From assembly GCF_000337335.1 (NCBI RefSeq), contig NZ_AOJN01000064.1, forward strand, positions 10,406 through 61,365: a stretch of 50,960 nt of DNA, written 5' to 3'. Source of the DNA: Halorubrum distributum JCM 10118. Its GTDB lineage: Archaea > Halobacteriota > Halobacteria > Halobacteriales > Haloferacaceae. The notes beneath the pieces were generated by a model. The model did no database searches. It saw only the letters and a list, made by a program, of their open reading frames with translations, and was not told where the DNA came from. A program made the position numbers and the translations under genes. Positions 16,553 through 27,270 of the stretch are shown here, piece after piece; within the stretch, counting starts at the first letter, position 1; each line of letters begins with the position of its first letter.

Positions 16553-16663
16553 ATGTCCGCCGGAGATACATCCATGAACATCGAGGGGCGACGCACGATC
16601 GTCGAGCATCGAGGCGCGATCGACGAGCGTCGACGCGCGACCGCCGAGGGGGTCGACACATGA
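16553..16663 (+). CDS. Possible 36-aa protein inside the dehydrogenase operon
   Basis: ATG one base after the pdhB stop; TGA overlapping the pdhC ATG (ATGA). The peptide MSAGDTSMNIEGRRTIVEHR continues with two more heptad-like units (RGAIDER, RRATAEG). The DNA is an imperfect 21-bp tandem repeat. The exact coupling at both ends argues for translation; the repeat nature argues that it could be expanded spacer that happens to stay open. No family recognised. Confidence 0.4.
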   Translation: MSAGDTSMNIEGRRTIVEHRGAIDERRRATAEGVDT

Positions 16664-18303
16664 CCGTCAAGGAGTTCAAACTCCCCGACGTCGGGGAGGG
16701 CGTCGCGGAGGGCGAACTGGTCTCGTGGCTGGTCGCGCCCGGCGACCGCGTCGAGGAGGATCAGCCCGTCGCCGAGGTCGAGACCGACAAGGCGCTCGTC
16801 GAGGTGCCGTCGAGCTACGACGGGACCGTCGAGGAGCTGTTCGTCGAGGAAGGGGAGATGGTCCCCGTCGGCGACGTGATCATCTCCTTCCGCGTCGACG
16901 AGGACGGCGACGCGGGGGCGGCCGCCGCCGACGCGGGATCCGACGCCGAATCGGACTCCGATTCGGCCGCGGCCGACGAGCCCGAGCCGGAACCGGACGC
17001 GACCGCCGACGAGGGCGACGCGGAGCCCGCCGAACCCGACACGCCCTCCGGGCGCACCTTCGCGCCGCCGTCGGCCCGCCGGCTCGCCCGCGAACTCGGC
17101 GTCGACGTCGCGGCCGTCGAGGGGAGCGGTCCCGGCGGCCGCGTCAGCGAGGCCGACGTGCGGGCGCACGCCGAGGGCGGGGCCGCCGAGAGCGGCGGGA
17201 GCTCCGACGGCGACGCCCCGACGCCGCGGCCCGCGCCGACCGACACCGGATCGGGCGAGCGGAAGTCCGCGGTCAGCAAGCGCGGGGGCGATGAGTCGGC
17301 CGACTCCGCGGCGGCCGGGGGGAACGCCCCCGAGCCCGCGGGCCGCGAGACGACGCTCGCGACGCCCGCGACGCGGAAGGTCGCGCGCGACCGGGGCGTC
17401 GACATCGACGACGTGCCGACCGACGAGACTCGCGACGGCGAGGCGTTCGTCACGGCCGAGGCCGTGAACGCGTACGCGGACGCGCTGGAGTCGCCGGCCG
17501 AGCCGACCCCGGAGCCGGCCGACGTCGACGCGGGCGCCGGGGACGACCCGGCCGCTGCTAGCGACGCCGCGGACGCGGCCGCCGCCGCGTCGGGCGACGA
17601 GACCGTCCCCTACCGCGGCGTCCGGCGCACCATCGGCAAGCAGATGGAGCGGTCGAAGTTCACGGCGCCGCACGTCACCCACCACGACACCGCCGAGGTC
17701 GACTCGCTCGTGGACGCCCGCGCGGACCTGAAGCCGACGGCCGAGTCGGAGGGGGTGAAGCTCACCTACATGCCGTTCGTGATGAAGGCCATCGTCGCCG
17801 GGCTGAAGGAACACCCGTACCTCAACAGCGAGCTCCGCGAGGAGGACGAAGCGATCGTCCTGAAGAAGGACTACAACCTCGGGATCGCGGTCGCGACCGA
17901 CGCCGGCCTCATGGTCCCCGTCGTCGACGACGTCGACGAGAAGGGGCTCTTCGAGCTGGCCGACGAGGTGAACGACCTGGCCGCTCGCGCCCGCGAGCGC
18001 AAGCTCAAGCCCGCCGAGATGAAGGGCGGCACCTTCACCATCACCAACTTCGGCGCCATCGGCGGCGAGTACGCCACGCCGATCATCAACTACCCCGAGA
18101 CCGCGATCCTCGGCCTCGGCGCCATCGAGGAACGACCCGTCGTGCGCGAGGGCGCCGACGGAGCGAGCGAGGTCGTCCCGGCGCCGACGCTGCCGCTGTC
18201 GCTGTCGATCGACCACCGCGTCGTCGACGGCGCGATCGCGGCCCAGTTCGCAAACACCGTCATGGAACACTTAGAAAACCCCCTGCTGCTACTCAACGAA
18301 TAA
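16660..18303 (+). CDS. pdhC: 2-oxoacid dehydrogenase E2 (dihydrolipoamide acyltransferase)
   Basis: A 547-aa E2. Residues 1-80 are the lipoyl domain with the lipoylated lysine in VETDKALVEVPS. An acidic Ala/Glu linker follows, then two peripheral-subunit-binding-like domains: PSARRLARELGVDVAAVEGS with GPGGRVSEADV (about 130-166) and a second ATPATRKVARDRGVDIDDV (about 233-270). Residues about 320-547 are the catalytic domain with KFTAPHVTHHDTAEVD and the active-site DHRVVDGAIAA. It transfers the acyl group from lipoate to CoA and is the core of the complex. The start overlaps the 36-aa ORF, and the stop overlaps the E3 start by one base. Confidence 0.95.
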   Translation: MTVKEFKLPDVGEGVAEGELVSWLVAPGDRVEEDQPVAEVETDKALVEVPSSYDGTVEELFVEEGEMVPVGDVIISFRVDEDGDAGAAAADAGSDAESDSDSAAADEPEPEPDATADEGDAEPAEPDTPSGRTFAPPSARRLARELGVDVAAVEGSGPGGRVSEADVRAHAEGGAAESGGSSDGDAPTPRPAPTDTGSGERKSAVSKRGGDESADSAAAGGNAPEPAGRETTLATPATRKVARDRGVDIDDVPTDETRDGEAFVTAEAVNAYADALESPAEPTPEPADVDAGAGDDPAAASDAADAAAAASGDETVPYRGVRRTIGKQMERSKFTAPHVTHHDTAEVDSLVDARADLKPTAESEGVKLTYMPFVMKAIVAGLKEHPYLNSELREEDEAIVLKKDYNLGIAVATDAGLMVPVVDDVDEKGLFELADEVNDLAARARERKLKPAEMKGGTFTITNFGAIGGEYATPIINYPETAILGLGAIEERPVVREGADGASEVVPAPTLPLSLSIDHRVVDGAIAAQFANTVMEHLENPLLLLNE

Positions 18304-19730
18304 TGGTCGTCGGAGACGTCACCACGGGAACGGAGGTACTGGTCATCGGCGCGGGGCCGGGCGGCTACGTCGCCGCCATCCGCGCCGCACAGGAGGGGCT
18401 CGACACGACCCTCGTCGAGAAGGACGCCTACGGGGGCGCCTGTCTCAACCGCGGCTGCATCCCCTCGAAGGCGCTGATCACGGGCAGCGGGCTCGCCCAC
18501 GAGGCCGGCAACGCGGAGTTCATGGGCGTCCACGCGGACCCCGCCGTCGACATGGGGAAGATGGTCGAATGGAAGGACGGCGTCGTCGACCAGCTGACGG
18601 GCGGCGTCGAGAAGCTCTGCAAGGCGAACGGCGTGAACCTGATCGAGGGGACCGCCTCGTTCGTCGGCGAGGACACCGTCCGCGTCGCGCACGGCGGCGA
18701 CGGGCAGGGCTCCGAGACGCTCTCGTTCGAACACGCGATCGTCGCGACCGGCTCGCGACCGATCCAGATCCCCGGCTTCGAGTTCGCCGAGGACCACGTC
18801 TGGAGCTCCGCCGACGCGCTCGACGCCGACACCGTCCCGGACCGGCTCGGGATCGTCGGCGGGGGCTACATCGGGATGGAGCTGGCGACGACGTACGCGA
18901 AGCTCGGCGCCGACGTGACGGTCGTCGAGATGCTCGACGACATCCTCGACCCGTACGAGGACGACGTGAAGCGGATCGTCCGCAACCGCGCCGAGGAGCT
19001 GGGCGTCGAGTTCCACTTCGGCGAGGGCGCGAGCGAGTGGTCGGAGGCGCCCGACGGCGGCTACCTGCTCCACACGGAGACGGAAGAGGGAGAGGAGTCG
19101 ACGTACGGCGTCGACAAGGTCCTCGTCGCGGTCGGCCGCCAGCCGGTCACGGACGGGCTCGACCTGGAGGAGGCCGGGATCGAGACTGACGAGCGCGGGT
19201 TCATAGAAACTGACGACCGCACCCGGACCGCCGTCGAGCACGTTCACGCCGTCGGCGACGTGGCCGGCGACCCGATGCTCGCGCACGCGGCCTCGAAGGA
19301 GGGGATCGTCGCCGCCGAGGTGATCGCGGGCGAACCCGCCGCGATGGATCAGCAGGCGATCCCCGCGGCCGTCTTCACCGACCCCGAGATCGGCACGGTC
19401 GGGATGACCGAGGAGGAGGCCGCGGACGCCGGCTTCGACCCCGCGGTCGGCGAGATGCCGTTCAACGCCTCCGGGCGGGCGATGACGACCGGCCACACCG
19501 AGGGGTTCGTCCGGATCGTCGCCGACGAGGAGACCGGCTTCGTCCTCGGCGGACAGATCGTCGGCCCCGAGGCGTCGGAGCTGATCGCGGAGGTCGCGCT
19601 CGCGATCGAGATGGGCGCGACCCTGGAGGACGTGGCCGCCACCGTCCACACCCACCCGACGCTCGCGGAGGCCGTGATGGAGGCGGCCGAGAACGCGCGC
19701 GGACAGGCGATCCACACGCTGAACCGCTGA
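18303..19730 (+). CDS. lpdA: Dihydrolipoamide dehydrogenase (E3)
   Basis: A 475-aa FAD disulfide oxidoreductase. It has the N-terminal FAD fingerprint VIGAGPGGYVAAIRA, redox-active cysteines in GGACLNRGCIPSKALI, the NAD-binding GIVGGGYIGMELA, the FAD-binding HAVGDVAGDPMLAHAA, and the dimer-interface active-site histidine in HTHPTLAEA. It reoxidises the E2 dihydrolipoyl groups with NAD+. The start overlaps the E2 stop (TAATG). The 3' end, including the codons LNR and the stop, is the first unit of a 27-bp tandem repeat. Confidence 0.96.
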   Translation: MVVGDVTTGTEVLVIGAGPGGYVAAIRAAQEGLDTTLVEKDAYGGACLNRGCIPSKALITGSGLAHEAGNAEFMGVHADPAVDMGKMVEWKDGVVDQLTGGVEKLCKANGVNLIEGTASFVGEDTVRVAHGGDGQGSETLSFEHAIVATGSRPIQIPGFEFAEDHVWSSADALDADTVPDRLGIVGGGYIGMELATTYAKLGADVTVVEMLDDILDPYEDDVKRIVRNRAEELGVEFHFGEGASEWSEAPDGGYLLHTETEEGEESTYGVDKVLVAVGRQPVTDGLDLEEAGIETDERGFIETDDRTRTAVEHVHAVGDVAGDPMLAHAASKEGIVAAEVIAGEPAAMDQQAIPAAVFTDPEIGTVGMTEEEAADAGFDPAVGEMPFNASGRAMTTGHTEGFVRIVADEETGFVLGGQIVGPEASELIAEVALAIEMGATLEDVAATVHTHPTLAEAVMEAAENARGQAIHTLNR

Positions 19731-19799
19731 CCGCGTTCGACACCACTGAACCGCTGACCGCGCTCGACACCGCTGAACCGCTGACCGCGCTTGACCCCT
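19719..19799. repeat. 27-bp tandem repeat (3 copies) spanning the lpdA stop
   Basis: Three copies start at 19719, 19746 and 19773, each beginning CTGAACCGCTGACCGCG. The first supplies the last codons and stop of lpdA. The 27-bp period keeps reading frame, so each copy repeats the Leu-Asn-Arg-stop. Confidence 0.88.
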
Positions 19800-19943
19800 C
19801 CGTGTTTCCGTGCGGCCGCGGTCCTCGCCCGCCGAGGTCCCGCGACGAAGTGAACTGATGCGCCGCTGGATCCTCGAGTGTGACTCTCACTCATGACCGT
19901 CGAAGTGTCGAAACGGCTACTTATCGGGGCTGGTAGCAGACGC

Positions 19944-19957
19944 TTACCGCGCGGTAA
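19944..19957. promoter_or_regulatory. Perfect 14-bp palindrome in the katG upstream region
   Basis: TTACCGCGCGGTAA, a perfect palindrome about 150 bp before katG. The 307-bp gap 19800-20106 holds no gene. It also contains GAGTG/CACTC arms (19876-19892) and becomes A/T-rich from 20000, with a TATA-like aatatta (20073-20079) about 30 bp before the katG ATG. A regulator-binding role is inference. Confidence 0.4.
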
Positions 19958-20070
19958 ACCCATCGGAGCGCCGCTGCGACCCCTGTCAGCGACTTCGAAG
20001 ATCTACGAAAAGAACTTCATTATTTCGATAGAAACTCTCTGTTATAACGATGATTCCCTCTCCGACTTAG

Positions 20071-22236
<2,166 letters not shown>

Positions 22237-22286
22237 CGCGGTCGCTGCCCCGTCTGACAGGGGTCCGCGTTTCGACGGCTTCGGTA

Positions 22287-22305
22287 CCCGGCCGTTCGGG
22301 CCGGG
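22287..22305 (+). terminator. Stem-loop downstream of katG
   Basis: CCCGGCC-gttcg-GGCCGGG, a 7-bp perfect GC stem about 50 bp after the katG stop. No T-run follows, so it may be an mRNA 3'-end structure and not a true archaeal terminator. Confidence 0.35.
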
Positions 22306-22364
22306 GACAACGGTCCGAAAGACGCCGCTTCGACGGGCACGTCTCTCTATATATCAGTCAGTAC

Positions 22365-22448
22365 CGGTAGCCACTGCTACCGCCCGATAGGAGCCGCCAC
22401 GGAGGAAAACGTATAAAGATAGTGACCTATTATAAAACTGTTTAATAG
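22365..22448 (+). promoter_or_regulatory. pst promoter region with two inverted repeats
   Basis: A perfect 7-bp inverted repeat (CGGTAGC-cact-GCTACCG, 22365-22382) is followed by a second inverted repeat, CTATTA-N10-TAATAG (22427-22448). The right arm of the second overlaps the TATA-like tttaata that sits 23-29 bp before the pstS ATG. Position suggests a phosphate-responsive operator, but no known Pho motif was confirmed. Confidence 0.5.
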
Positions 22449-22469
22449 AATCTCGCCTCCGATACGGTG

Positions 22470-23624
22470 ATGTCACAGGATTCGGGGCGTCAGGCGGACT
22501 CGGTATCACGCCGGAAGTACCTGCTCACCTCGGCCGCCGTCGGAGCGGTCGGCCTCGCCGGGTGTAGCGGCAACGGCGGCGACGACGACGACGGCGGCAG
22601 CGAGGAGAGCGGCAACACGATGAGCTCCGGGTCGTCGGGCCCGTCGACGGTGACCGCCGAGGGGTCGTCGACGGTGTACCCCATCTCGAACAAGGGGAGC
22701 TCCTACTGGAACTCGAACTCGCCGGCGAGCGACGGCGAGTACTGGGGGTCGAACGACGAGTCCTCGGTCGCCGGCTGGGACCAGATCGAGACCGACATGA
22801 ACATCGCCGACTACTTCGCCAGCCTGTACGGCTTCGAACCGTCTGGCGAACGCTCGAACCCGCCGTTCGCGACCCGCGTCGCGCTGAGCCACTCGGGGAC
22901 CGGCTGTGAGGCGGTTCGGGACGGACTCGTCGACATCGGGAATTCCTCCGGACCGATCACGGCGGAACTCGACATCAGCGAGGACGAGCGCGACGAGAAC
23001 TACGTCGACCACGTCGTCGGCCGCGACGGGCAGCCGGTGTTCGTCAGTCAGGCGATCTACGACGCCGGCGTCGAACAGCTCACCGGCGACCAGATCCGCG
23101 GTATCTACCAGGGCGACATCACCAACTGGAGCGAGGTCGGCGGCCCGGACCAGGAGATCTACGTGGTCGGCCGCGCCGAGGGCTCCGGGACGGACACCTC
23201 GTTCCGGCTGAACATGCTCGGCGACGCCGACGCGCCGATGGACGTCGACACGCGCCTCGGGCAGAACCAGCAGGTCCAACAGGTCCTCCAAGACAACGAC
23301 AACGCCATCGGCTACATGGCGCTGGCGTTCTCCGGGTCGGGGATCCAGGCGATCGCCATCGACTTCGAAGGCACCGTCTACCGCCCCGACCCCGACGCCG
23401 AGAACACCATCTTCGACTCCGAGTACCCGCTGAACCGGGACCTGCACATGTACACCCGGATCGACGAGGAGACGCCCGAGGGCACGGACAAGCGCGAGGC
23501 CGCGTTCCTCAACATGTTCCTGACCGAGTTCGGCCAGAAGACGTTCGTCGAGGACGTCAACTACATCACGCTGCCGACGTCGGACATCGAGGCCGAGCGC
23601 GAGAAGCTTCCCGACCAAGCGTAA
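22470..23624 (+). CDS. pstS: Phosphate ABC transporter substrate-binding lipoprotein
   Basis: A 384-aa secreted phosphate-binding protein. The N-terminus has a twin-arginine motif (SRRKYLLT, Arg14-Arg15) and a lipobox ending at Cys32 (GLAGCSG), followed by a Gly/Ser/Asp linker, so it is a Tat-exported lipoprotein on the outer face of the membrane. The binding-site segments EGSSTVYPIS, SHSGTGCEAV and GRAEGSGTDTSFR are present. ATG at 22470 with the TATA element about 26 bp upstream indicates a leaderless transcript; GTG at 22467 is an unlikely alternative. First gene of pstSCAB-phoU. Confidence 0.95.
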   Translation: MSQDSGRQADSVSRRKYLLTSAAVGAVGLAGCSGNGGDDDDGGSEESGNTMSSGSSGPSTVTAEGSSTVYPISNKGSSYWNSNSPASDGEYWGSNDESSVAGWDQIETDMNIADYFASLYGFEPSGERSNPPFATRVALSHSGTGCEAVRDGLVDIGNSSGPITAELDISEDERDENYVDHVVGRDGQPVFVSQAIYDAGVEQLTGDQIRGIYQGDITNWSEVGGPDQEIYVVGRAEGSGTDTSFRLNMLGDADAPMDVDTRLGQNQQVQQVLQDNDNAIGYMALAFSGSGIQAIAIDFEGTVYRPDPDAENTIFDSEYPLNRDLHMYTRIDEETPEGTDKREAAFLNMFLTEFGQKTFVEDVNYITLPTSDIEAEREKLPDQA

Positions 23625-23634
23625 CGTTCGGCCG

Positions 23635-23652
23635 CGCGAACCGCGGTTCGCG
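23635..23652 (+). promoter_or_regulatory. Perfect 18-bp palindrome between pstS and pstC
   Basis: CGCGAACCGCGGTTCGCG, a perfect palindrome lying 10 bp after the pstS stop and 14 bp before the pstC ATG. In RNA it forms a strong hairpin. It could stabilise or process the pstS message separately from the downstream genes, or bind a regulator. Confidence 0.55.
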
Positions 23653-23666
23653 GCCACTTCCATTAT

Positions 23667-24794
23667 ATGCCATTCAACACCTCTCAAACCGGTTGGCGCG
23701 CTCGCATCGAACGGCGGCTGACCGGCGCCCGGGAGTTCGTCGACGACACCGACCCGGAGGCGCTGGCCGTGGTCACCGCCTCGATGGGAGCGCTACTGAC
23801 CGCCTTCATCGGCTTCCTGCTCGCCTCGCCGTGGACCGCCGTTCCGTTCGGGGCGTTTCTCCTCGTCACCGGCTACGGCTGGGCGCGCCATCAGGCGCTC
23901 GTCGCCCGCGCGATCTCCCTCGCGATGACGACGGTGACGCTCCTCACGCTCGGCCTCATCGTCGTGTTCATCTTCGCCGAGTCGATCCCGGCGTTTCGGT
24001 ACGAGACGGCGAGCGTCTTCGGCGTCTCCGTTCCCGGCGCCGGGATGTTCACACAGGCGCGCTGGGACGCCGTCTCGGACCCCGTTCGCTACTCGCTGCT
24101 CCCGATGATCCACGGGACGGTGATGGTGACGACCATCGCGACGCTCGTGGCGGCCCCGCTCGGCGTCGCCGCGGCGCTCTTCATCGCCGAGATCGCGCCG
24201 CCGCGGGTCCGCGAACTCGTCAAGCCGGGCATCGAGATACTGGCGGGCATCCCCTCGATCGTCTACGGCTTCATCGGGTTCACCGTGATCAACCCGTGGG
24301 CAAGTGGGGCGTTCGACCTCAACGGCGGCTCGACGTACCTGTTCGTCGGGATGGTCGTCGGGCTGATGGCGCTGCCGACGGTCGTCTCCGTGGCCGAGGA
24401 CGCGCTGACGAGCGTCCCGGACGTGATGAAGGACGGCTCGCTCGCGCTCGGGGCGACCGACTGGCAGTCGATGACCTCGATCACGCTGCCGGCGGCCTTC
24501 TCCGGCGTCTCGGCGGCCGTCCTGCTCGGCGTCGGGCGAGCGATCGGCGAGACGATGGCCGCGACGGTGATGCTGGCCGGCGTCCCGCGGATAAGCGACC
24601 CCCTCGTGAACGTCTTCTACGGCTACGAGACGCTCACCTCCCTCATCGCCCGCGGCTACGGGAGCGCGAACGGCGTCCACGAGAGCGCGCTGTTCGCCGC
24701 CGGGGTCGTCCTGTTCGTGACCGTGTTGTGCCTGAGCATCGGCTCGCAGTACATCGAGGCGCGTATGCGTCGCCGCCTCGGGGGTGCGGAATGA
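23667..24794 (+). CDS. pstC: Phosphate ABC transporter permease PstC
   Basis: A 375-aa inner-membrane permease. After a cytoplasmic N-terminus there are two additional hydrophobic segments (about 35-100) and then the six-helix PstC core, with the extracytoplasmic loop FRYETASVFGVSVPGAG. The EAA-like coupling loop is GALALGATDWQSMTSITLPAA-like (about 260-282; SLALGATDWQSMTSITLP). It pairs with PstA to form the phosphate channel. The start ATG is 42 bp after the pstS stop, and the stop overlaps the pstA start (ATGA). Confidence 0.93.
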   Translation: MPFNTSQTGWRARIERRLTGAREFVDDTDPEALAVVTASMGALLTAFIGFLLASPWTAVPFGAFLLVTGYGWARHQALVARAISLAMTTVTLLTLGLIVVFIFAESIPAFRYETASVFGVSVPGAGMFTQARWDAVSDPVRYSLLPMIHGTVMVTTIATLVAAPLGVAAALFIAEIAPPRVRELVKPGIEILAGIPSIVYGFIGFTVINPWASGAFDLNGGSTYLFVGMVVGLMALPTVVSVAEDALTSVPDVMKDGSLALGATDWQSMTSITLPAAFSGVSAAVLLGVGRAIGETMAATVMLAGVPRISDPLVNVFYGYETLTSLIARGYGSANGVHESALFAAGVVLFVTVLCLSIGSQYIEARMRRRLGGAE

Positions 24795-26359
24795 GCCGCG
24801 CCACGCGGACCGCGCTCGTTCGGGACGACCGCACGCTGTACGAGGCGGTCGCCGGGACCGCCGTCGGTCTCTCCGGGGTCGCGTTCGTCGTCGGCCTGAC
24901 GGCGCTTCTGGGACTCGTCGGGATCGACGACCCCGTCGCCGGCGTCGGGCTGTCTGTCGCGCTCGGAGCGCTGCTGCTCGCGCTCGGCGCGTCGGTCGTC
25001 GGCTTCGGGATGGCCTCGCGGTTCGGGTTCGTCGACGCCGCGCCCCAGCCCAGCGCGGGGATCGTCGCCGCGGTCGCGTTCACTGCGATCTGGGGCGCCG
25101 TGGGCGCGGCCGCGTCCGGTGCGGCGGGGGTCGGGACGGGCGGTCGGCTCGCCCTCGGGGCGGTCCTCGGCGGAACCGCGTTCGCGGCGACCGCGTTCCC
25201 CCGCGAGGACGTCGGATCGACGGCGCCAGCGGGCGCGCTCGCGGTCCTCTGTGGGCTCTCGCTCCTCACTGGCCTCATCGCCCCCGGGTGGGAGCGCGCG
25301 CTCGACGGGTACAACGCGACGCTGTTCGGCGACACCGTCGTTCCGGCGGTCGTGCTGTTCGCCTCGCTGGTGACCGGCTGGAGCGCCGCGAAGGCGTACG
25401 GCGGGTTCGGCGCTCGCGGCCGCAACGTCGGCGCCTATGTGCTCATCTACCTCGTCGTCGGCTCGATACTGGCGGTGCTGGTCGGACTCGTCGCCTTCGT
25501 CGCCGCGAAGGGGCTCCCCGGGCTGTTCAACGGCTTCTCCCTCGGGGGGTCGGGGCTCGTCAGTTGGCCGTTCCTGACAAGCGGCGCCGGCCTGACGGCC
25601 GAGGTCGCGGGCGTGTTCCCCGCCCTCCTCGGGACGATATGGCTGGTCGCCGGCGCCGTCCTCTTCGCCGTGCCGACCGGGGTCGGCGCCGCCGTGTTCC
25701 TCAGCGAGTACGCCGAGCAGGGCCGGTTCACGGGGGCGGTCGAGGTGGCGACCAACGGCCTCTGGAGCACGCCGAGCATCGTGTTCGGCCTGTTCGGCGC
25801 CGCCTTCCTGATCCCGCGGTTCGGTAACCAGAAGTCGCTGATCGCCGGCATGTTGACGCTCGGCTTCATGCTGCTGCCGCTGGTGTTGATCACGAGCCGG
25901 GAGGCGATACTCGCGGTCCCCGACGAGTACCGCGACGCCAGCGCGGCGCTCGGCGTCTCGAAGTGGCAGACGGTCCGCAGCGTCGTCCTCCCCGCGGCGA
26001 TCCCCGGTGTGACCACTGGCGTCATCCTCGGCGTCGGACGCATCGCCGGCGAGACCGCCCCGATCCTGCTGACGATGGGCGGCGGCGTCCTCCCGGCGAA
26101 GTCGGCCGCTCCGGACGTGCTGGGAAGCTTCCGACTGAGCGCGTCGCCGCCGTTCGTCAGCAACCCCTCGCTGTTGGAGGCGACGAGCGCGCTCCCGTAT
26201 CAGCTGTACGCGCTCATCACCGCGGGCCTGAGCGGCAACATCCAGAATCCACAGGAGTACGCGTGGGGGCTGGCGCTGACGCTGCTGCTCGTCGTGCTGG
26301 CCTTCTACGCGGTCGGTATCGCGACGCGCTACTACTTCAGGCGGAAACTACACCAATGA
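24791..26359 (+). CDS. pstA: Phosphate ABC transporter permease PstA
   Basis: A 522-aa permease, longer than the usual about 300 aa of bacterial PstA. The first about 200 residues are extra hydrophobic, alanine/glycine-rich helices with no clear similarity. The C-terminal 300 residues are the PstA core with [34 protein letters not shown] and the coupling loop [20 protein letters not shown]. An N-terminal extension of this kind is typical of haloarchaeal PstA. The start overlaps the pstC stop and the stop overlaps the pstB start, so the whole transporter is translationally coupled. Confidence 0.92.
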   Translation: MSRATRTALVRDDRTLYEAVAGTAVGLSGVAFVVGLTALLGLVGIDDPVAGVGLSVALGALLLALGASVVGFGMASRFGFVDAAPQPSAGIVAAVAFTAIWGAVGAAASGAAGVGTGGRLALGAVLGGTAFAATAFPREDVGSTAPAGALAVLCGLSLLTGLIAPGWERALDGYNATLFGDTVVPAVVLFASLVTGWSAAKAYGGFGARGRNVGAYVLIYLVVGSILAVLVGLVAFVAAKGLPGLFNGFSLGGSGLVSWPFLTSGAGLTAEVAGVFPALLGTIWLVAGAVLFAVPTGVGAAVFLSEYAEQGRFTGAVEVATNGLWSTPSIVFGLFGAAFLIPRFGNQKSLIAGMLTLGFMLLPLVLITSREAILAVPDEYRDASAALGVSKWQTVRSVVLPAAIPGVTTGVILGVGRIAGETAPILLTMGGGVLPAKSAAPDVLGSFRLSASPPFVSNPSLLEATSALPYQLYALITAGLSGNIQNPQEYAWGLALTLLLVVLAFYAVGIATRYYFRRKLHQ

Positions 26360-27270
26360 GTCAGACAGACGCAGCGGAACCCGTGGCGAACCGCACCGAC
26401 GGCCAGGGGGTCTCCACGACCGCCGGCGAGACCGTCGAAGAGACGCGCCCGGAGTGGACGAGCTACGAGGCCGGCGGCGAGACGAAGTTCGCCGTCGACG
26501 ACCTCGACGTCCACTACGGCGACGACCACGCGCTGAAGGGCGTCTCCATGGACATCCCCGAGCGGAGCGTGACGGCGCTGATCGGCCCGTCCGGCTGCGG
26601 CAAGTCGACGTTCCTCCGGTGTCTCAACCGGATGAACGACCGCATCCGTGCGGCCAGCGTCGACGGAACCGTCGAGCTCGACGGCGAGGACGTGTATCAG
26701 GACGGCGTCGACCTCGTCGAGCTACGCAAGCGGGTCGGGATGGTGTTTCAGAGCCCCAACCCCTTCCCCAAGTCGATCCGCGAGAACGTGTCGTACGGTC
26801 CGCGGAAACACGGCGACATCGAGACGGGACTCCTCGCCCGACTGACCGGGCGCGCGGAGCCCGACCGCGAGGAGGCGCTCGTCGAGCGGTCGCTCGAACG
26901 GGCCGCGCTGTGGGAGGAAGTGAGCGATCGACTGGACGACAACGCGCTCGGGCTGTCGGGCGGGCAACAACAGCGCCTCTGTATCGCCCGGTGCCTGGCG
27001 GTCGATCCGGAGGTCATCCTCATGGACGAACCGGCCTCGGCGCTCGACCCCATCGCCACCTCGAAGATCGAGGACCTCATCGAGGACCTCGCGCAGGACT
27101 ACACGGTCGTCGTCGTCACCCACAGCATGCAGCAGGCGGCCCGCGTCTCCGACCAGACCGCGGTCTTCCTGACCGGCGGCGAGCTCGTCGAGTACGACGA
27201 CACCGAGAAGATCTTCGAGAACCCCGAGAGCCAGCGCGTCGAGGATTACATCAGCGGAAAGTTCGGGTGA
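26356..27270 (+). CDS. pstB: Phosphate ABC transporter ATPase
   Basis: A 304-aa ABC ATPase with a roughly 50-residue acidic N-terminal extension before the domain. Walker A is GPSGCGKST, followed by the PstB-specific LRCLNRMND; then Q-loop [12 protein letters not shown], signature LSGGQQQR, Walker [14 protein letters not shown] and the switch histidine [11 protein letters not shown]. It energises PstCA. ATG at 26356 overlaps the pstA stop, and the stop overlaps the phoU GTG. Confidence 0.96.
   Translation: MSQTDAAEPVANRTDGQGVSTTAGETVEETRPEWTSYEAGGETKFAVDDLDVHYGDDHALKGVSMDIPERSVTALIGPSGCGKSTFLRCLNRMNDRIRAASVDGTVELDGEDVYQDGVDLVELRKRVGMVFQSPNPFPKSIRENVSYGPRKHGDIETGLLARLTGRAEPDREEALVERSLERAALWEEVSDRLDDNALGLSGGQQQRLCIARCLAVDPEVILMDEPASALDPIATSKIEDLIEDLAQDYTVVVVTHSMQQAARVSDQTAVFLTGGELVEYDDTEKIFENPESQRVEDYISGKFG

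Noticed and set aside
16570-16650. CRISPR-like array between pdhB and pdhC
   Set aside because: Units are contiguous 21-bp tandem repeats without spacers and lie inside an open frame.
15613-19715. 885-aa and 541-aa minus-strand frames opposite the dehydrogenase operon
   Set aside because: No domain motifs and biased Val/Asp/Arg composition; they mirror the codons of pdhB, pdhC and lpdA.
22287-22382. Hairpins after katG as a riboswitch
   Set aside because: They are two independent short stems without a conserved riboswitch core, better read as a 3' structure and an operator.
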